The notes: generated by a model not told the origin, from the sequence alone. Positions 15,734 to 24,413 are shown, numbered from the stretch's first letter. The stretch: 55,546 nucleotides of DNA from an uncultured Prevotella sp. (GCA_947164965.1 CAMUYR010000020.1:1-55546); one strand, 5' to 3'. Made by a program: numbers and translations.

Positions 15734-16408
15734 TTAGTTACTATCTCCCAAAATCTTCATATATTCATCGTAGGTGATATGCCGACCACCCATGGATTTG
15801 AACAGCGGGGTCTCAAACTGGCAATCGATGAAGCGACCGCCTATGCGTTCCATTGCTTTTGCCAAATGAATCAGAGCGAGTTTCGAAGCATTAGGAACGA
15901 GCGAAAACATACTCTCTCCGAAAAAAGCATTGCGTAGCGTGACGCCATACAATCCACCTACGAGTCGTCTGCCCGCTGCTGTATTGGTTGGTTCCCACAC
16001 TTCGACACTGGCTGCATAGCCTTGATGATGCAGACGGGTGAATGCCTCAATGATGTCTGGACCAAGCCAAGCTCCACTCTCCTCGTTTCGACCTTGCGCT
16101 TTTGAACAGCCATTGATGACACCTTCGAAGTCCTCGTTGACAGTCACATCGTATTTATGCTGCTTCAACAGTTGACGCATGGAGTGGCTGATGTGTATCT
16201 CGCTAGGGAAGATGACATAGCGGTCGAGCGGACAATACCAGTGTGGCTCGCGGTCCATCTGGAAGGCGTACCACGGAAAGAAACCGTTGCTATAAGCCAA
16301 TACCAGACGCTCGACAGACAGGTCGCCACCAATGGCTACCAACCCATCGTCCTCACCCCAACGTGGATCTGGGAACCACAATTCGTCATCCAATTGCCAG
16401 ACAGCCAT
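15734..16408 (-). CDS. aat: leucyl/phenylalanyl-tRNA-protein transferase
   Basis: A 224-residue cytoplasmic enzyme that adds Leu or Phe from aminoacyl-tRNA to N-terminal Arg or Lys, creating primary N-degrons for ClpS. The family block WFPDPRWGEDDGLVAIGGDL (residues 11-30), SNGFFPWY, the LVGGLYG region and FGESMF are intact, with usual length. It overlaps the clpA 3' end by 23 nt and is the last gene of the seven-gene minus-strand block, so the degron maker, adaptor and unfoldase sit in one operon. Confidence 0.95.
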   Translation of the reverse strand: MAVWQLDDELWFPDPRWGEDDGLVAIGGDLSVERLVLAYSNGFFPWYAFQMDREPHWYCPLDRYVIFPSEIHISHSMRQLLKQHKYDVTVNEDFEGVINGCSKAQGRNEESGAWLGPDIIEAFTRLHHQGYAASVEVWEPTNTAAGRRLVGGLYGVTLRNAFFGESMFSLVPNASKLALIHLAKAMERIGGRFIDCQFETPLFKSMGGRHITYDEYMKILGDSN

Positions 16409-18614
16409 CCTTCACATTTACGGTTACTTCCCCACCCTGTTTCAGACTGCCAAAGAGAATCTCGCGCATCAGGAGCGGTTTCAGCTGCTGAGCAATAACA
16501 CGATCCATTTCGCGAGCGCCATATTCAGCAGTAAAGCCTTCTTTCAGCAGATGGTCAAAAGCCTCTGCTGTTAACGTCATCTTTACCTGCTTAGCTTCGA
16601 GCTTGACATCCAACTCATGCAGTTTCTTCTGCAAAATCAACGTCGCCATCTGCTTATCCATATCGTGGAACACGACTGCAGCCGACAGACGATTCAGGAA
16701 CTCTGGCTTGAAAGTTTTCTTCACTTGTTTCATCATCGCTTCGCCACGACTCACGCTGCTATTGAAACCGATGCTGGCTGAGGCAAACTGCGCTCCTGCA
16801 TTCGAAGTCATGATGAGCACCACGTTGCGGAAATCAGCCTTGCGCCCCTTATTGTCCGTCAATCGTGCATAGTCCATCACCTGCAACAGTATATTATAGA
16901 TGTCCTGATGGGCCTTCTCTATCTCGTCAAGCAACAGCACGGCATTGGGTGACTTGCGGATAGCATCCGTCAACAGACCACCATCCTCATAACCCACATA
17001 ACCCGCAGGCGAACCAATCAGCTTGGCAACAGCATGCTTCTCCGTATATTCACTCATATCGAAGCGTATCAGTTCGATGCCCAATTCCTTAGCCAACACA
17101 CGAGCCACCTCCGTTTTTCCTACACCCGTTGGTCCCACGAACAGCAGCGAAGCCAATGGTTTGTTGTCATCCAGCAATCCCGCACGAGACATCTGAACGG
17201 CTTCCACCACCTGGCGAATGGCTTCGTCCTGTCCGTATATCTGTGCCAACAGCTTATCGCAAAGCGTTGAGAGTTTAGCGTTGTCATCATCATCGCTCAT
17301 GGCCAGCGCATCCACCTTACACGTCTTCGCCAACACGTCTGCAATATCAGCCTTGGAAACTCTTAACTCTTCATTTTTATCTCTTAACTCGAAGCTCGCT
17401 CCCGCCTCGTCTATCAGGTCAATGGCCTTGTCGGGCAGGAACCTATCGTTCACGTACTTCGCGCTCGCTTCTACAGCAAAGTCGATAGCCTCGTCCTCAT
17501 ATTTCACGTTGTGGAACTCCTCGTATCTGGGCTGTAACTGCTTGAGGATATGTTTCGCTTCGTCAACGCTCGGCTCAGGGATGTCAATCTGCTGAAAACG
17601 ACGCACGATACCTTTTGAACGCGAGAAATAGCGGTTGTATTCCTCGTAGGTCGTAGAACCGATAAAGCGGATGCTGCCAGCTTCCAGATAGGGTTTCAGC
17701 ATGTTCGATGCATCCATTGCACTGTCGCTGGTAGCACCAGCTCCCACCAGCGTGTGTATCTCGTCGATGTACACAATGTTGGCTACGGGTTCAGCAGGAT
17801 AGTCCTGATCTGCAGCCACACCGTCCATAATCATCTTGATGCGGTTCTCGAAGTCGCCACGATACTGCGTGCCTGCCAACAGCGTACCCATGTCGAGTTG
17901 GTAGATCTTGCAGCCCATCAGTCGCTCAGGCACCCTACCCTCTTCTATCATCCGTGCCAGGCCCCAAACCAGTGCCGTCTTGCCCACACCTGGTTCACCC
18001 ACATGCAGCGGATTGTTCTTGTCTCTGCGGCATAGCACCTGAATGGTCCTTTGCAGTTCTGCCTCACGACCAATCAGCGGGTTCTGCTGTTTGTACAGGT
18101 CGTTCATGCAGGTCACCAGCTTCTTCCAGGCAGCTTTTTCGCCCGACTGTCCTCCTTTCTCCTCTAGTTCGTCATCGAAATCACAGAAGTTAATCAGCTG
18201 ACTCATAAAGTTAGCCTCCTTACCATAAAGGCAGTCTTTCAGCAGATAGGCAGCCCACGAATCTTCAAGGGCGAGAATGCCTCTTGCCAAATGCGGGATG
18301 TCCAAAGCTGTGGCACTGCTCGAATTGACTTGCTCTACGGCCAATTCTATCACCCTCCCCATCTGTGCAGAGGTCTCTGGCACGTATTCTGTCCCTTCTG
18401 GCAATGACTCTATGGTCCCAAGATATTCTTTAATACGGTCTTCCAACTGGTACGGACTATAAAAGATGTTCACTGCCGCATTGAAATTAAATTCCTCCAG
18501 CAGCGCCAATAGCAGATGCTCAGGCATTATAAACTCATGCCTGTATTCCTTACAGCACTCGTAGGCTTTATTGAGTGCCTTCGATGCTCTATATGTCTGT
18601 TTAATCTCTGCCAT
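16386..18614 (-). CDS. clpA: ClpA ATP-dependent protease unfoldase subunit
   Basis: A 742-residue AAA+ unfoldase that feeds substrates to ClpP. It has the N-domain (about 1-140), first AAA module (Walker A GEPGVGKTA, about residue 205; YIDEIHTLVGAG), second module (GPTGVGKTE, about 490; LLLDEIEKAH) and a ClpP-docking loop of IGF type (SASIGFNSS). There is no UVR domain, so it is ClpA rather than ClpC. Residues about 409-419 (ELRDKNEELRV) are encoded by a heptanucleotide repeat between the two modules and look like an insertion. It starts 3 nt after clpS. Confidence 0.94.
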   Translation of the reverse strand: MAEIKQTYRASKALNKAYECCKEYRHEFIMPEHLLLALLEEFNFNAAVNIFYSPYQLEDRIKEYLGTIESLPEGTEYVPETSAQMGRVIELAVEQVNSSSATALDIPHLARGILALEDSWAAYLLKDCLYGKEANFMSQLINFCDFDDELEEKGGQSGEKAAWKKLVTCMNDLYKQQNPLIGREAELQRTIQVLCRRDKNNPLHVGEPGVGKTALVWGLARMIEEGRVPERLMGCKIYQLDMGTLLAGTQYRGDFENRIKMIMDGVAADQDYPAEPVANIVYIDEIHTLVGAGATSDSAMDASNMLKPYLEAGSIRFIGSTTYEEYNRYFSRSKGIVRRFQQIDIPEPSVDEAKHILKQLQPRYEEFHNVKYEDEAIDFAVEASAKYVNDRFLPDKAIDLIDEAGASFELRDKNEELRVSKADIADVLAKTCKVDALAMSDDDDNAKLSTLCDKLLAQIYGQDEAIRQVVEAVQMSRAGLLDDNKPLASLLFVGPTGVGKTEVARVLAKELGIELIRFDMSEYTEKHAVAKLIGSPAGYVGYEDGGLLTDAIRKSPNAVLLLDEIEKAHQDIYNILLQVMDYARLTDNKGRKADFRNVVLIMTSNAGAQFASASIGFNSSVSRGEAMMKQVKKTFKPEFLNRLSAAVVFHDMDKQMATLILQKKLHELDVKLEAKQVKMTLTAEAFDHLLKEGFTAEYGAREMDRVIAQQLKPLLMREILFGSLKQGGEVTVNVKDGCLAIG
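17359..17390 (-). repeat. in-frame heptanucleotide repeat inside clpA
   Basis: On the + strand the units read AACTCTT, AACTCTT, CATTTTT, ATCTCTT and AACTC. In the clpA frame they encode a charged ELRDKNEELR peptide at the junction of the two AAA modules. The repeat strand is opposite to that in the barrel and AmrB-AmrA genes. Confidence 0.7.
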
Positions 18615-18617
18615 ACG

Positions 18618-18926
18618 TTATTCCTCCTCTGGCTCAACAGTTAGTCTCAATGGATAATTCTGCTCTCTCGCCATCGTGGTAGCCTTGCGAGCTTTCGACA
18701 CCGCAATGTCATAGCTATAGATGCCCACTACCGCCTTGTCGGAGTGGTGCACCTGCAGCATCAGCGCCTCTGCCTCCTCTTCACTTTTCAGAAACACCTG
18801 TTTCAGTATCATCACCACAAACTCCATCGTAGTGAAGTCGTCGTTGTAGATGATGACCTTATATCGTCGCGGCTCCTTCAAATCTGTCCTTTGCCGCTCT
18901 CTCAATTGTGACTGTTCTTTTGCCAT
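18618..18926 (-). CDS. clpS: ClpS N-degron adaptor
   Basis: A 102-residue adaptor that binds N-terminal Leu, Phe, Trp or Tyr and delivers the protein to ClpA. The binding pocket motif is present in RYKVIIYNDDFTTMEFVV (about residues 22-39), with the conserved Asn-Asp and gatekeeper Met, and a later LMLQVHHSDKAVVGIYS segment with the ligand-pocket His. The gap to clpA is 3 nt and to the AmrS stop also 3 nt, so all are likely translated from one message. Confidence 0.94.
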   Translation of the reverse strand: MAKEQSQLRERQRTDLKEPRRYKVIIYNDDFTTMEFVVMILKQVFLKSEEEAEALMLQVHHSDKAVVGIYSYDIAVSKARKATTMAREQNYPLRLTVEPEEE

Positions 18927-18929
18927 ATT

Positions 18930-19793
18930 CTATACATTTCCTAAATATACATATTTCATGCCTTCTTCCTCTGCTATTTGCTTGGCCTCCTTAAGCGTAT
19001 GAATGGGAGTCGGAGGAATGTCCGCCATCTTATACCTTGGGAAGAAACGGCTGAAGTGCAGGGGATTGTTAGCAAGACCATTGTCTGCTATCCAGCGGCA
19101 CATCTCGCGAATCATCGTCATGTCATCGTTCACATCAGGGATGATAAGATTCGTCAGTTCAATCCATACACCTGCTTTCTGCATGGCCAGGATGGTGTCA
19201 AGAACTGGCTGCAAGTGTCCACCGCTGACCTTCTGATAGGTTTCGTCGCTAAACGACTTCAGGTCGATGTTGGCTGCATCAAGATACGGTAGCAGGTCTG
19301 CCAATGGTTCCTGACACACATAGCCTGCTGTCACGAGAATGTTCCAAAGACCGTTTTCGTGCGCCAACCGAGCCGTGTCCACGATATACTCCAGATATGT
19401 CAGAGGCTCTGTATAGGTGTAGGCGATACCAGGGCAGTGGTGCTCCAAGCACAGATCTACGACTTGTTGTGGAGAAAGGTCATAATGCCCAACATCCGAT
19501 GGCGACACCTGCGAAATCTCGTGATTCTGACAGTTCAAACACCTGAAGTTGCAGCCTGTACAGGCAATGGAGAGGCACTTGGTGCCAGGATGGAAGTGGT
19601 ACAGCGGCTTCTTCTCAATGGGGTCAATGGCCAGCGAACAGGGCTTGCCATAGACTTCGCTCACAAGCACGCCATCCTTATTACGACGACTCCGGCAGAT
19701 ACCCGTCTTGCCATTCGCAATCTTACAATGATGCGGACAGAGCAGACACTCCACCCGTCCATTATCCAACTGCCTATAGTATTTGCACTCCAT
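18930..19793 (-). CDS. amrS: AmmeMemoRadiSam system radical SAM enzyme
   Basis: A 287-residue radical SAM enzyme related to pyruvate formate-lyase activases. The 4Fe-4S site CxxxCxxC is in CNFRCLNCQNHEIS (about residues 80-93). An N-terminal Cys cluster LLCPHHC (about 17-23) and the GICRSRRN segment are family-typical. The start at 19793 (MECKYYRQLD) is chosen because its ATG overlaps the stop of the upstream AmrB-AmrA gene (TGATG), showing coupling. The reaction catalysed by this conserved trio is not established. Confidence 0.92.
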   Translation of the reverse strand: MECKYYRQLDNGRVECLLCPHHCKIANGKTGICRSRRNKDGVLVSEVYGKPCSLAIDPIEKKPLYHFHPGTKCLSIACTGCNFRCLNCQNHEISQVSPSDVGHYDLSPQQVVDLCLEHHCPGIAYTYTEPLTYLEYIVDTARLAHENGLWNILVTAGYVCQEPLADLLPYLDAANIDLKSFSDETYQKVSGGHLQPVLDTILAMQKAGVWIELTNLIIPDVNDDMTMIREMCRWIADNGLANNPLHFSRFFPRYKMADIPPTPIHTLKEAKQIAEEEGMKYVYLGNV

Positions 19794-21259
19794 CAGAACA
19801 CTATCGCTTCGTAAACATACAACTCCGCATCCTTCCAGCCATCCCATCCGATGCCTGCTTTGTCCTGAGCACAGTGCCCCACGAACTCCTCCTTCGTCCA
19901 GTTTACTTCGTCGGCAACTTGCGGCAGGAACGTACCACTACGATATCCTTTCTTGATATAGATGCCATGCTTATGCAGTTGGAATTCATCCAGACTCTGA
20001 ATGCGACGCATAGGCGTGAGCACAGAGATTTCGATGTCAATATCATCCAGCTCTTCCCTGGTTACAGGCATGAACCGAGGGTCTTCAAAGGCAGCAGCAC
20101 GAGCCATCTCTGCTACTATTTCGTGCAATGGGACATCCTCTCCAAAGTGACCGATGCAACCACGCAATCGCCCCTGTTTATGCAACGACACAAATGCGCC
20201 ACATCTTGAATTGAGAATTGAAAATTGAGAATTGAGAGTTGGCTGCGCAATCCGTTTTCTGTCTAACGAGTCCTTGATACTTGTCAGTGCTATGTCCTTC
20301 AGCATCCGTTTCTCCACATCTTTCAATGAGAATTCGCTCTTTCTAAGTACTGCAAACGCATGATATCCCACCACACGGCTATGGTCATGGTTATCAATAT
20401 CTCCAGAATTCTGATACAGCAGATGCTTCACTTCGTAGCCGCCATCCTGCATCATCAGCATCAGCGTAGCAATGGCCAGCTCGCCGCAAGCACTTGTAGC
20501 CAGATTCTTCACGCCACTTCTGGCGTTTTCCTCCAATTGAGCGATAAACCGTTCCACATCACCGGTCTCCACAGCCTTGCCTGTCCGAGCATCCACCTCG
20601 CAGGCATCCTCATATTTCGGATAGTGCGAGAAGTCGCTGCTTACCACAAACAGATTCTCCTCTGTCATATACGGCTTCAGCACCTCCGCTATCCTTTGCA
20701 GCTTCCTGAAATCGTTGGTCGATATAATGATCGGAACGATGGGTGGCACTTCGCCAAATCTTCTCTGCAGGAATGGCAGCTGCACCTCCAGACAATGCTC
20801 TCTGTCGTGAGCCTTGGCGTGATAAGAAAACACACTATCTGCCTCTATCAGCTTCTGAGCCGTCTCGACATCCACCTTCACATTGCCCAATGGCGTACTA
20901 TAATAGTCGTACTCCGTATTCACCGAAGCCCCGTCGTACCACTCATGATGGCTTGGTCCTAGCAGGAATATCCGCTTGTACTGCACATCGTAATGTATCG
21001 ACTGATATGCTGCTGCAGCCACATTGCCAGAAAAATAGTAGCCTGCATGAGGCACTATTACCGCAGCTACTTGCTCGTACTTCTTATCCTTGGCATGTAG
21101 CGCCAGGAAGCTATCCACCTCATCGCTCAGTTCCTTGGCATCGCCCGTATAGAAACGGTTCGCCTGAGTTGCAGGCCTTACTATCGGCTCCTTCGCTACG
21201 TTCCCGTTACATGTATTCATCATCATTACTGCTATGATTATGGTCAACAACTTCATCAT
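19793..21259 (-). CDS. AmrB-AmrA fusion (MEMO1 domain plus AMMECR1 domain), predicted exported
   Basis: A 488-residue fusion of the two non-SAM members of the AmmeMemoRadiSam system. The MEMO1-like domain spans about residues 27-310 (VIVPHAGYYFSGNVAA, LLGPSHHEWYDG, SSDFSHYPKY, all metal-site motifs). The AMMECR1 domain spans about 345-488 (LRGCIGHFGEDVPLHE). The N-terminus (MMKLLTIIIAVMMMNTC) is hydrophobic and ends in a Cys, like a lipoprotein signal, although the lipobox is weak. The linker at about 340-350 is encoded by a heptanucleotide repeat. The next gene is the radical SAM partner, overlapping by stop-start. Confidence 0.9.
   Translation of the reverse strand: MMKLLTIIIAVMMMNTCNGNVAKEPIVRPATQANRFYTGDAKELSDEVDSFLALHAKDKKYEQVAAVIVPHAGYYFSGNVAAAAYQSIHYDVQYKRIFLLGPSHHEWYDGASVNTEYDYYSTPLGNVKVDVETAQKLIEADSVFSYHAKAHDREHCLEVQLPFLQRRFGEVPPIVPIIISTNDFRKLQRIAEVLKPYMTEENLFVVSSDFSHYPKYEDACEVDARTGKAVETGDVERFIAQLEENARSGVKNLATSACGELAIATLMLMMQDGGYEVKHLLYQNSGDIDNHDHSRVVGYHAFAVLRKSEFSLKDVEKRMLKDIALTSIKDSLDRKRIAQPTLNSQFSILNSRCGAFVSLHKQGRLRGCIGHFGEDVPLHEIVAEMARAAAFEDPRFMPVTREELDDIDIEISVLTPMRRIQSLDEFQLHKHGIYIKKGYRSGTFLPQVADEVNWTKEEFVGHCAQDKAGIGWDGWKDAELYVYEAIVF
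20206..20240 (-). repeat. in-frame heptanucleotide repeat in the AmrB-AmrA linker
   Basis: In the coding strand the units are AACTCTC, AATTCTC, AATTTTC, AATTCTC and AATTCAA. They encode LNSQFSILNS between the MEMO1 and AMMECR1 domains, and may have formed the linker. Confidence 0.8.
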
Positions 21260-21283
21260 TCCTTTCCCATCTGCCGCAGTTAT

Positions 21284-22339
21284 TTATTCGTAGTGCCTTA
21301 TTCTAACATCTATCCCCTCTGCCTTTAGCAACTCAGGGATACCGCTGACGTTGGTTTCTCCATAATGATATGGAAACAGCACCTTGGGCTTCACCACCTT
21401 TGCAGCCTTTACCAGCTGGTCTGGCGTCATCGTGAAGGGCTGATTGCAGGGCATGAAGGCAATGTCGATGTCCTTGATGTCAGACATTTCAGGAATATCT
21501 TCCGTATCGCCAGCAATGTAGATTCTCAATCCATCGACAGTCAGGATAAAGCCATTGTCCCTACCTTTCGGATGGAATTTCTGATTAGCCTCTGTGGTAT
21601 TATAGGCTGGTACGGCTTCAACCATGAAGTCATCAGCTATCTGTAGCTTGTCACCATTGCCCATAACCTTTCCATAGCCCAGCATGTCGCCACAGCGCTT
21701 ATTGGTAATCAACTGTGTACCGTCTTTCGTCAACTGCTTGATAGCCTCCTTGTCGAAGTGGTCCATGTGTTCGTGGGTCACGAAGATATAGTCTGCCTTA
21801 GGCATCTTGCTATAGTCAATTGTCCTCTCGCGCAGCTTCATCACAGGGTCTATCTCAATCTCCTTGCCATCATATTCCATCCTGATGCTGGCGTGCATCA
21901 GCGCATGGAACTTAACGGTTTTTCCACTTTTCGTCTGGAACACATCCATCTCGTAAGTATCTGTTGTCACAGGCCTTTGGGTTTCTTTCCATGCTATGAT
22001 TCCACCCAAGAGGTTCACAACCTTGTAACCCTCAGCACCCAGTTCTGATGCAGCATTGGCAGAGCGACGTCCACTACGACAATAGACAGCGATGGTTCTG
22101 TCCTTGGGTAGCGTTGCCTTAGCCTTCTCCATGAAGCCGTCCTGCTTCCAGTCAATAAGCAGCGCACCCTCGATATGCCCTTCATTGAACTCCTCAACAG
22201 TCCTCACGTCAAGAACCGCCACGCCAGGCTCTGCTATCAATTTTGCAAAACCTTCAGGATCGGTGTTCTCATAATTTTGCTGGCAGCAACCGGTTGCCAG
22301 TCCAAACATTGCCATCAGGCAAGTAATAATCTTTTTCAT
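21284..22339 (-). CDS. rhodanese-metallo-beta-lactamase fold fusion lipoprotein
   Basis: A 351-residue exported protein. The start at 22339 (MKKIITCLMAMFGLATGCC) gives a classic lipoprotein signal with Cys near 18. A rhodanese domain (about 25-115) carries the catalytic Cys in VYCRSGRRSANA. A metallo-beta-lactamase-fold domain (about 130-351) has HEHMDHFD (about residue 187), GDTEDI and a final YHYGE. Sulfur-transfer plus hydrolase activity is expected, but the substrate is unknown. It sits 19 nt after the sigma/macro gene and 24 nt before AmrB-AmrA in the same block. Confidence 0.88.
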   Translation of the reverse strand: MKKIITCLMAMFGLATGCCQQNYENTDPEGFAKLIAEPGVAVLDVRTVEEFNEGHIEGALLIDWKQDGFMEKAKATLPKDRTIAVYCRSGRRSANAASELGAEGYKVVNLLGGIIAWKETQRPVTTDTYEMDVFQTKSGKTVKFHALMHASIRMEYDGKEIEIDPVMKLRERTIDYSKMPKADYIFVTHEHMDHFDKEAIKQLTKDGTQLITNKRCGDMLGYGKVMGNGDKLQIADDFMVEAVPAYNTTEANQKFHPKGRDNGFILTVDGLRIYIAGDTEDIPEMSDIKDIDIAFMPCNQPFTMTPDQLVKAAKVVKPKVLFPYHYGETNVSGIPELLKAEGIDVRIRHYE

Positions 22340-22358
22340 ATTGTTATTTGTTTTATTC

Positions 22359-23468
22359 TTACCATCCAGGTGGCAACACGATATTCTCCACGTCGTGAGC
22401 CTTCTCGAATAGCGGAGATATATCATCATCCGTGAAACCGGCAATGCCGCAGCCGATGCGAGTCACAAGGAACGTCAGGTTCTTATTCTCCTTGGCGAAT
22501 GCGATGAACTCGTCCACATACGGACGGATGGTCTCTACGCCGCCCTGCATCGTCGGGATAGCATAGCTCTGGCCTTGCAGACCCACGCCCTGACCCATGA
22601 TGGCTCCAAACTTGCGGTAGGCGATATACGCCGCACCACCGCCGTGCATACCTTTGAGATTGCTTCCGAACACAAAGATCTCGTTCGGCTGCAGCTCCGT
22701 GATAAACTCTGGTGTTGTTCTCTTCTGCTCCATAATCTCTTCTCTGATAAAGTCCATATCCTCGCATGCCATTAGCGCTGCCATATCTGCCATCGAACCC
22801 GGCATAGGCGCAATCGACATTTTGGCCTCGCCCATCGTAGCCTCCCTGTGCAGGATGGCCATTTCGTCCATCACCTCCGGCATATCCAGATCCATGTCGA
22901 AGTTTTTCCTGAAATACGGCACGATGATCTGCTCCTTCAGTTTCTTGTACTTCTGCGAGATAGCCGACGGGGTCATCCCCATCTGCGCTGCTATCTCCTT
23001 CGATTTGAAACCCTGCAACAACAGCATGTCGATAATCAGCCGCTCCTGACGGTCCAGCGGAGCATGGTCGCACACATCCTCCACCATCTTGTTGAACTGC
23101 AACCGTAGGTCGCTGGTCACGTCGAACGACATCAGATAGTCCTCGAACGTGATGCTGCCATACTCCTTGCGGTACCATTTCAGTGCATCGAGCACCACAT
23201 AGCGGAACCCGTTGATGAGCCACGTCTTCAGGCTCACGTTTGGCGAGTGATCCTCCAGCGGTTTCCAGTCGTGCTCCATCAGGTAGAGCGCATACTGGTG
23301 AGCCAGCGACATGAAGTCCAGGTTCTCCTTCTCGCGCAACTGATACCGCTGGTCGAAGATGTTATAGCCCACCTGACAGTACCCGTAGAAATACTCACGG
23401 ATAATGTCGGCATCGCCCTCGCGGAAACCGCTCAGAATCTCTTCGTCTGACAGTCGCTGATAGTACAT
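22359..23468 (-). CDS. sigma-70-family factor fused to a macro-like (A1S_2505-type) domain
   Basis: About 369 residues. The N-terminal part looks like a sigma factor: region 2-like helices (about 1-130) and a region 4 helix-turn-helix (SKEIAAQMGMTPSAISQKY, about 155-173). After a Met-rich linker (about 190-245), the C-terminal 110 residues (EIFVFGSNLKGMHGGGAA, RIGCGIAGF) match the macro-domain-like family often found in phage and stress contexts, which may bind ADP-ribose-type ligands. The start at 23468 is chosen because the -7 element TAATTTTGC lies at 23486-23494. It heads the block that runs to aat. Confidence 0.82.
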   Translation of the reverse strand: MYYQRLSDEEILSGFREGDADIIREYFYGYCQVGYNIFDQRYQLREKENLDFMSLAHQYALYLMEHDWKPLEDHSPNVSLKTWLINGFRYVVLDALKWYRKEYGSITFEDYLMSFDVTSDLRLQFNKMVEDVCDHAPLDRQERLIIDMLLLQGFKSKEIAAQMGMTPSAISQKYKKLKEQIIVPYFRKNFDMDLDMPEVMDEMAILHREATMGEAKMSIAPMPGSMADMAALMACEDMDFIREEIMEQKRTTPEFITELQPNEIFVFGSNLKGMHGGGAAYIAYRKFGAIMGQGVGLQGQSYAIPTMQGGVETIRPYVDEFIAFAKENKNLTFLVTRIGCGIAGFTDDDISPLFEKAHDVENIVLPPGW

Positions 23469-23485
23469 AATTCGATATATTTTCT

Positions 23486-23494
23486 GCAAAATTA
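23486..23494 (-). promoter_or_regulatory. -7 element of the sigma-to-aat block
   Basis: TAATTTTGC on the minus strand, about 18 nt above the chosen start codon. It is the only clear promoter seen for the seven genes. Confidence 0.6.
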
Positions 23495-23567
23495 CAAAAA
23501 AATCGCTTGATTGCTTAATTTTTCTCCAAATTCTTCTTCAAAGAGATAAAGACATGTCTGAAAATCG

Positions 23568-23640
23568 CGATTAAGCGAGCTCAAACGAAAGAATTTCTTT
23601 CAGTTTGACGAGCGTGAGCGATTTCGACGAAGTCAAAAAG
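23568..23640 (+). repeat. dispersed palindrome-centred element, copy A
   Basis: Left arm CGATTAAGCGAG (23568-23579), 30-nt centre, right arm GAGCGTGAGC (23610-23619), then TTTCGACGAAGTCAAAAAG. The centre pairs TCAAAC with GTTTGA and GAAAGAA with TTCTTTC, with one unpaired A on the 3' side. It lies 30-100 nt before the VWA gene in the same direction. Confidence 0.7.
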
Positions 23641-23669
23641 AAGTATTCACCATTTAAAAAGTTACGATT

Positions 23670-24392
23670 ATGAAAACAAATGATGTTAAGACCAAGGCTG
23701 CGATTAAGCGAGAACAGAATGATGCTCGCATCGATTCTGTCGAGCGTGAGCAGGCTCGACCGAAGGTCAAAAGAGTTCACAACCTGATTATCGTTGATGA
23801 GAGCGGTTCTATGGAAGTTATCCGCAAGCAAGCCTTCGTAGGTATGAACGAGACCCTGCAGACTGTCCGCAAGATGCAGGAGAAGTTCCCAGACCAAGAA
23901 CAGTTCGTCACCCTGCTCACTTTCGATACTGGCCACACCACCTGGCACTACGACAACCTGCCCGCTGCACAGACCAAGGACTTGGACTGGAAAGCCTATC
24001 GTCCCGGTGGCGGCACACCTCTCTACGATGCTATCGGCAAGGGGATCTCCAAGACCAATGCTCAGATTGAGGACGGCGACCATGTGCTAGTGACCATCAT
24101 CACCGACGGCGAGGAGAACAGCAGCGAGGAATGGACGCTGAAGATGATCCGCACGATGATTGAGAAGCTGAAGAAGCAGAACTGGACCTTCACGCTCATC
24201 GGCACCGATAACCTCGACATAGAGACCATGGCCCACTCCTTCGCCATCGATGAGCACCTGGAGTTCCAGCAGGACGAAGCCGGTACCAAGGCCATGTTTG
24301 CCCGCGAACGCCGCAGTCGCGAACGCTACAACTGCTGTGTCGCCGAGGATGCCGCTATGCCTGTAGGCTCGTTCTTCAAAGAGGAGAATTAG
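23670..24392 (+). CDS. von Willebrand factor A domain protein
   Basis: A 240-residue cytoplasmic VWA protein with a full MIDAS metal site: DESGSM (about residues 45-50), the Thr in GGGTPLYDAIG (about 113) and ITDGEENS (about 147). It has no signal peptide or membrane helix. Basic residues 1-35 include copy B of the dispersed element in frame (AIKREQNDARIDSVEREQAR). VWA proteins of this kind often act with AAA ATPases or in stress responses, but no partner is adjacent. A hairpin follows. Confidence 0.85.
   Translation: MKTNDVKTKAAIKREQNDARIDSVEREQARPKVKRVHNLIIVDESGSMEVIRKQAFVGMNETLQTVRKMQEKFPDQEQFVTLLTFDTGHTTWHYDNLPAAQTKDLDWKAYRPGGGTPLYDAIGKGISKTNAQIEDGDHVLVTIITDGEENSSEEWTLKMIRTMIEKLKKQNWTFTLIGTDNLDIETMAHSFAIDEHLEFQQDEAGTKAMFARERRSRERYNCCVAEDAAMPVGSFFKEEN
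23701..23773 (+). repeat. dispersed palindrome-centred element, copy B (inside VWA gene)
   Basis: Left arm CGATTAAGCGAG (23701-23712), 29-nt centre, right arm GAGCGTGAGC (23742-23751), then a CGACCGAAGGTCAAAAG tail like that of copy A. The centre pairs ACAGAAT with ATTCTGT and GATGC with GCATC around TC, with one unpaired G on the 3' side. It is translated as part of the VWA N-terminus. Confidence 0.7.
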
Positions 24393-24413
24393 AAATACAG
24401 CCTTACCTAAGAA

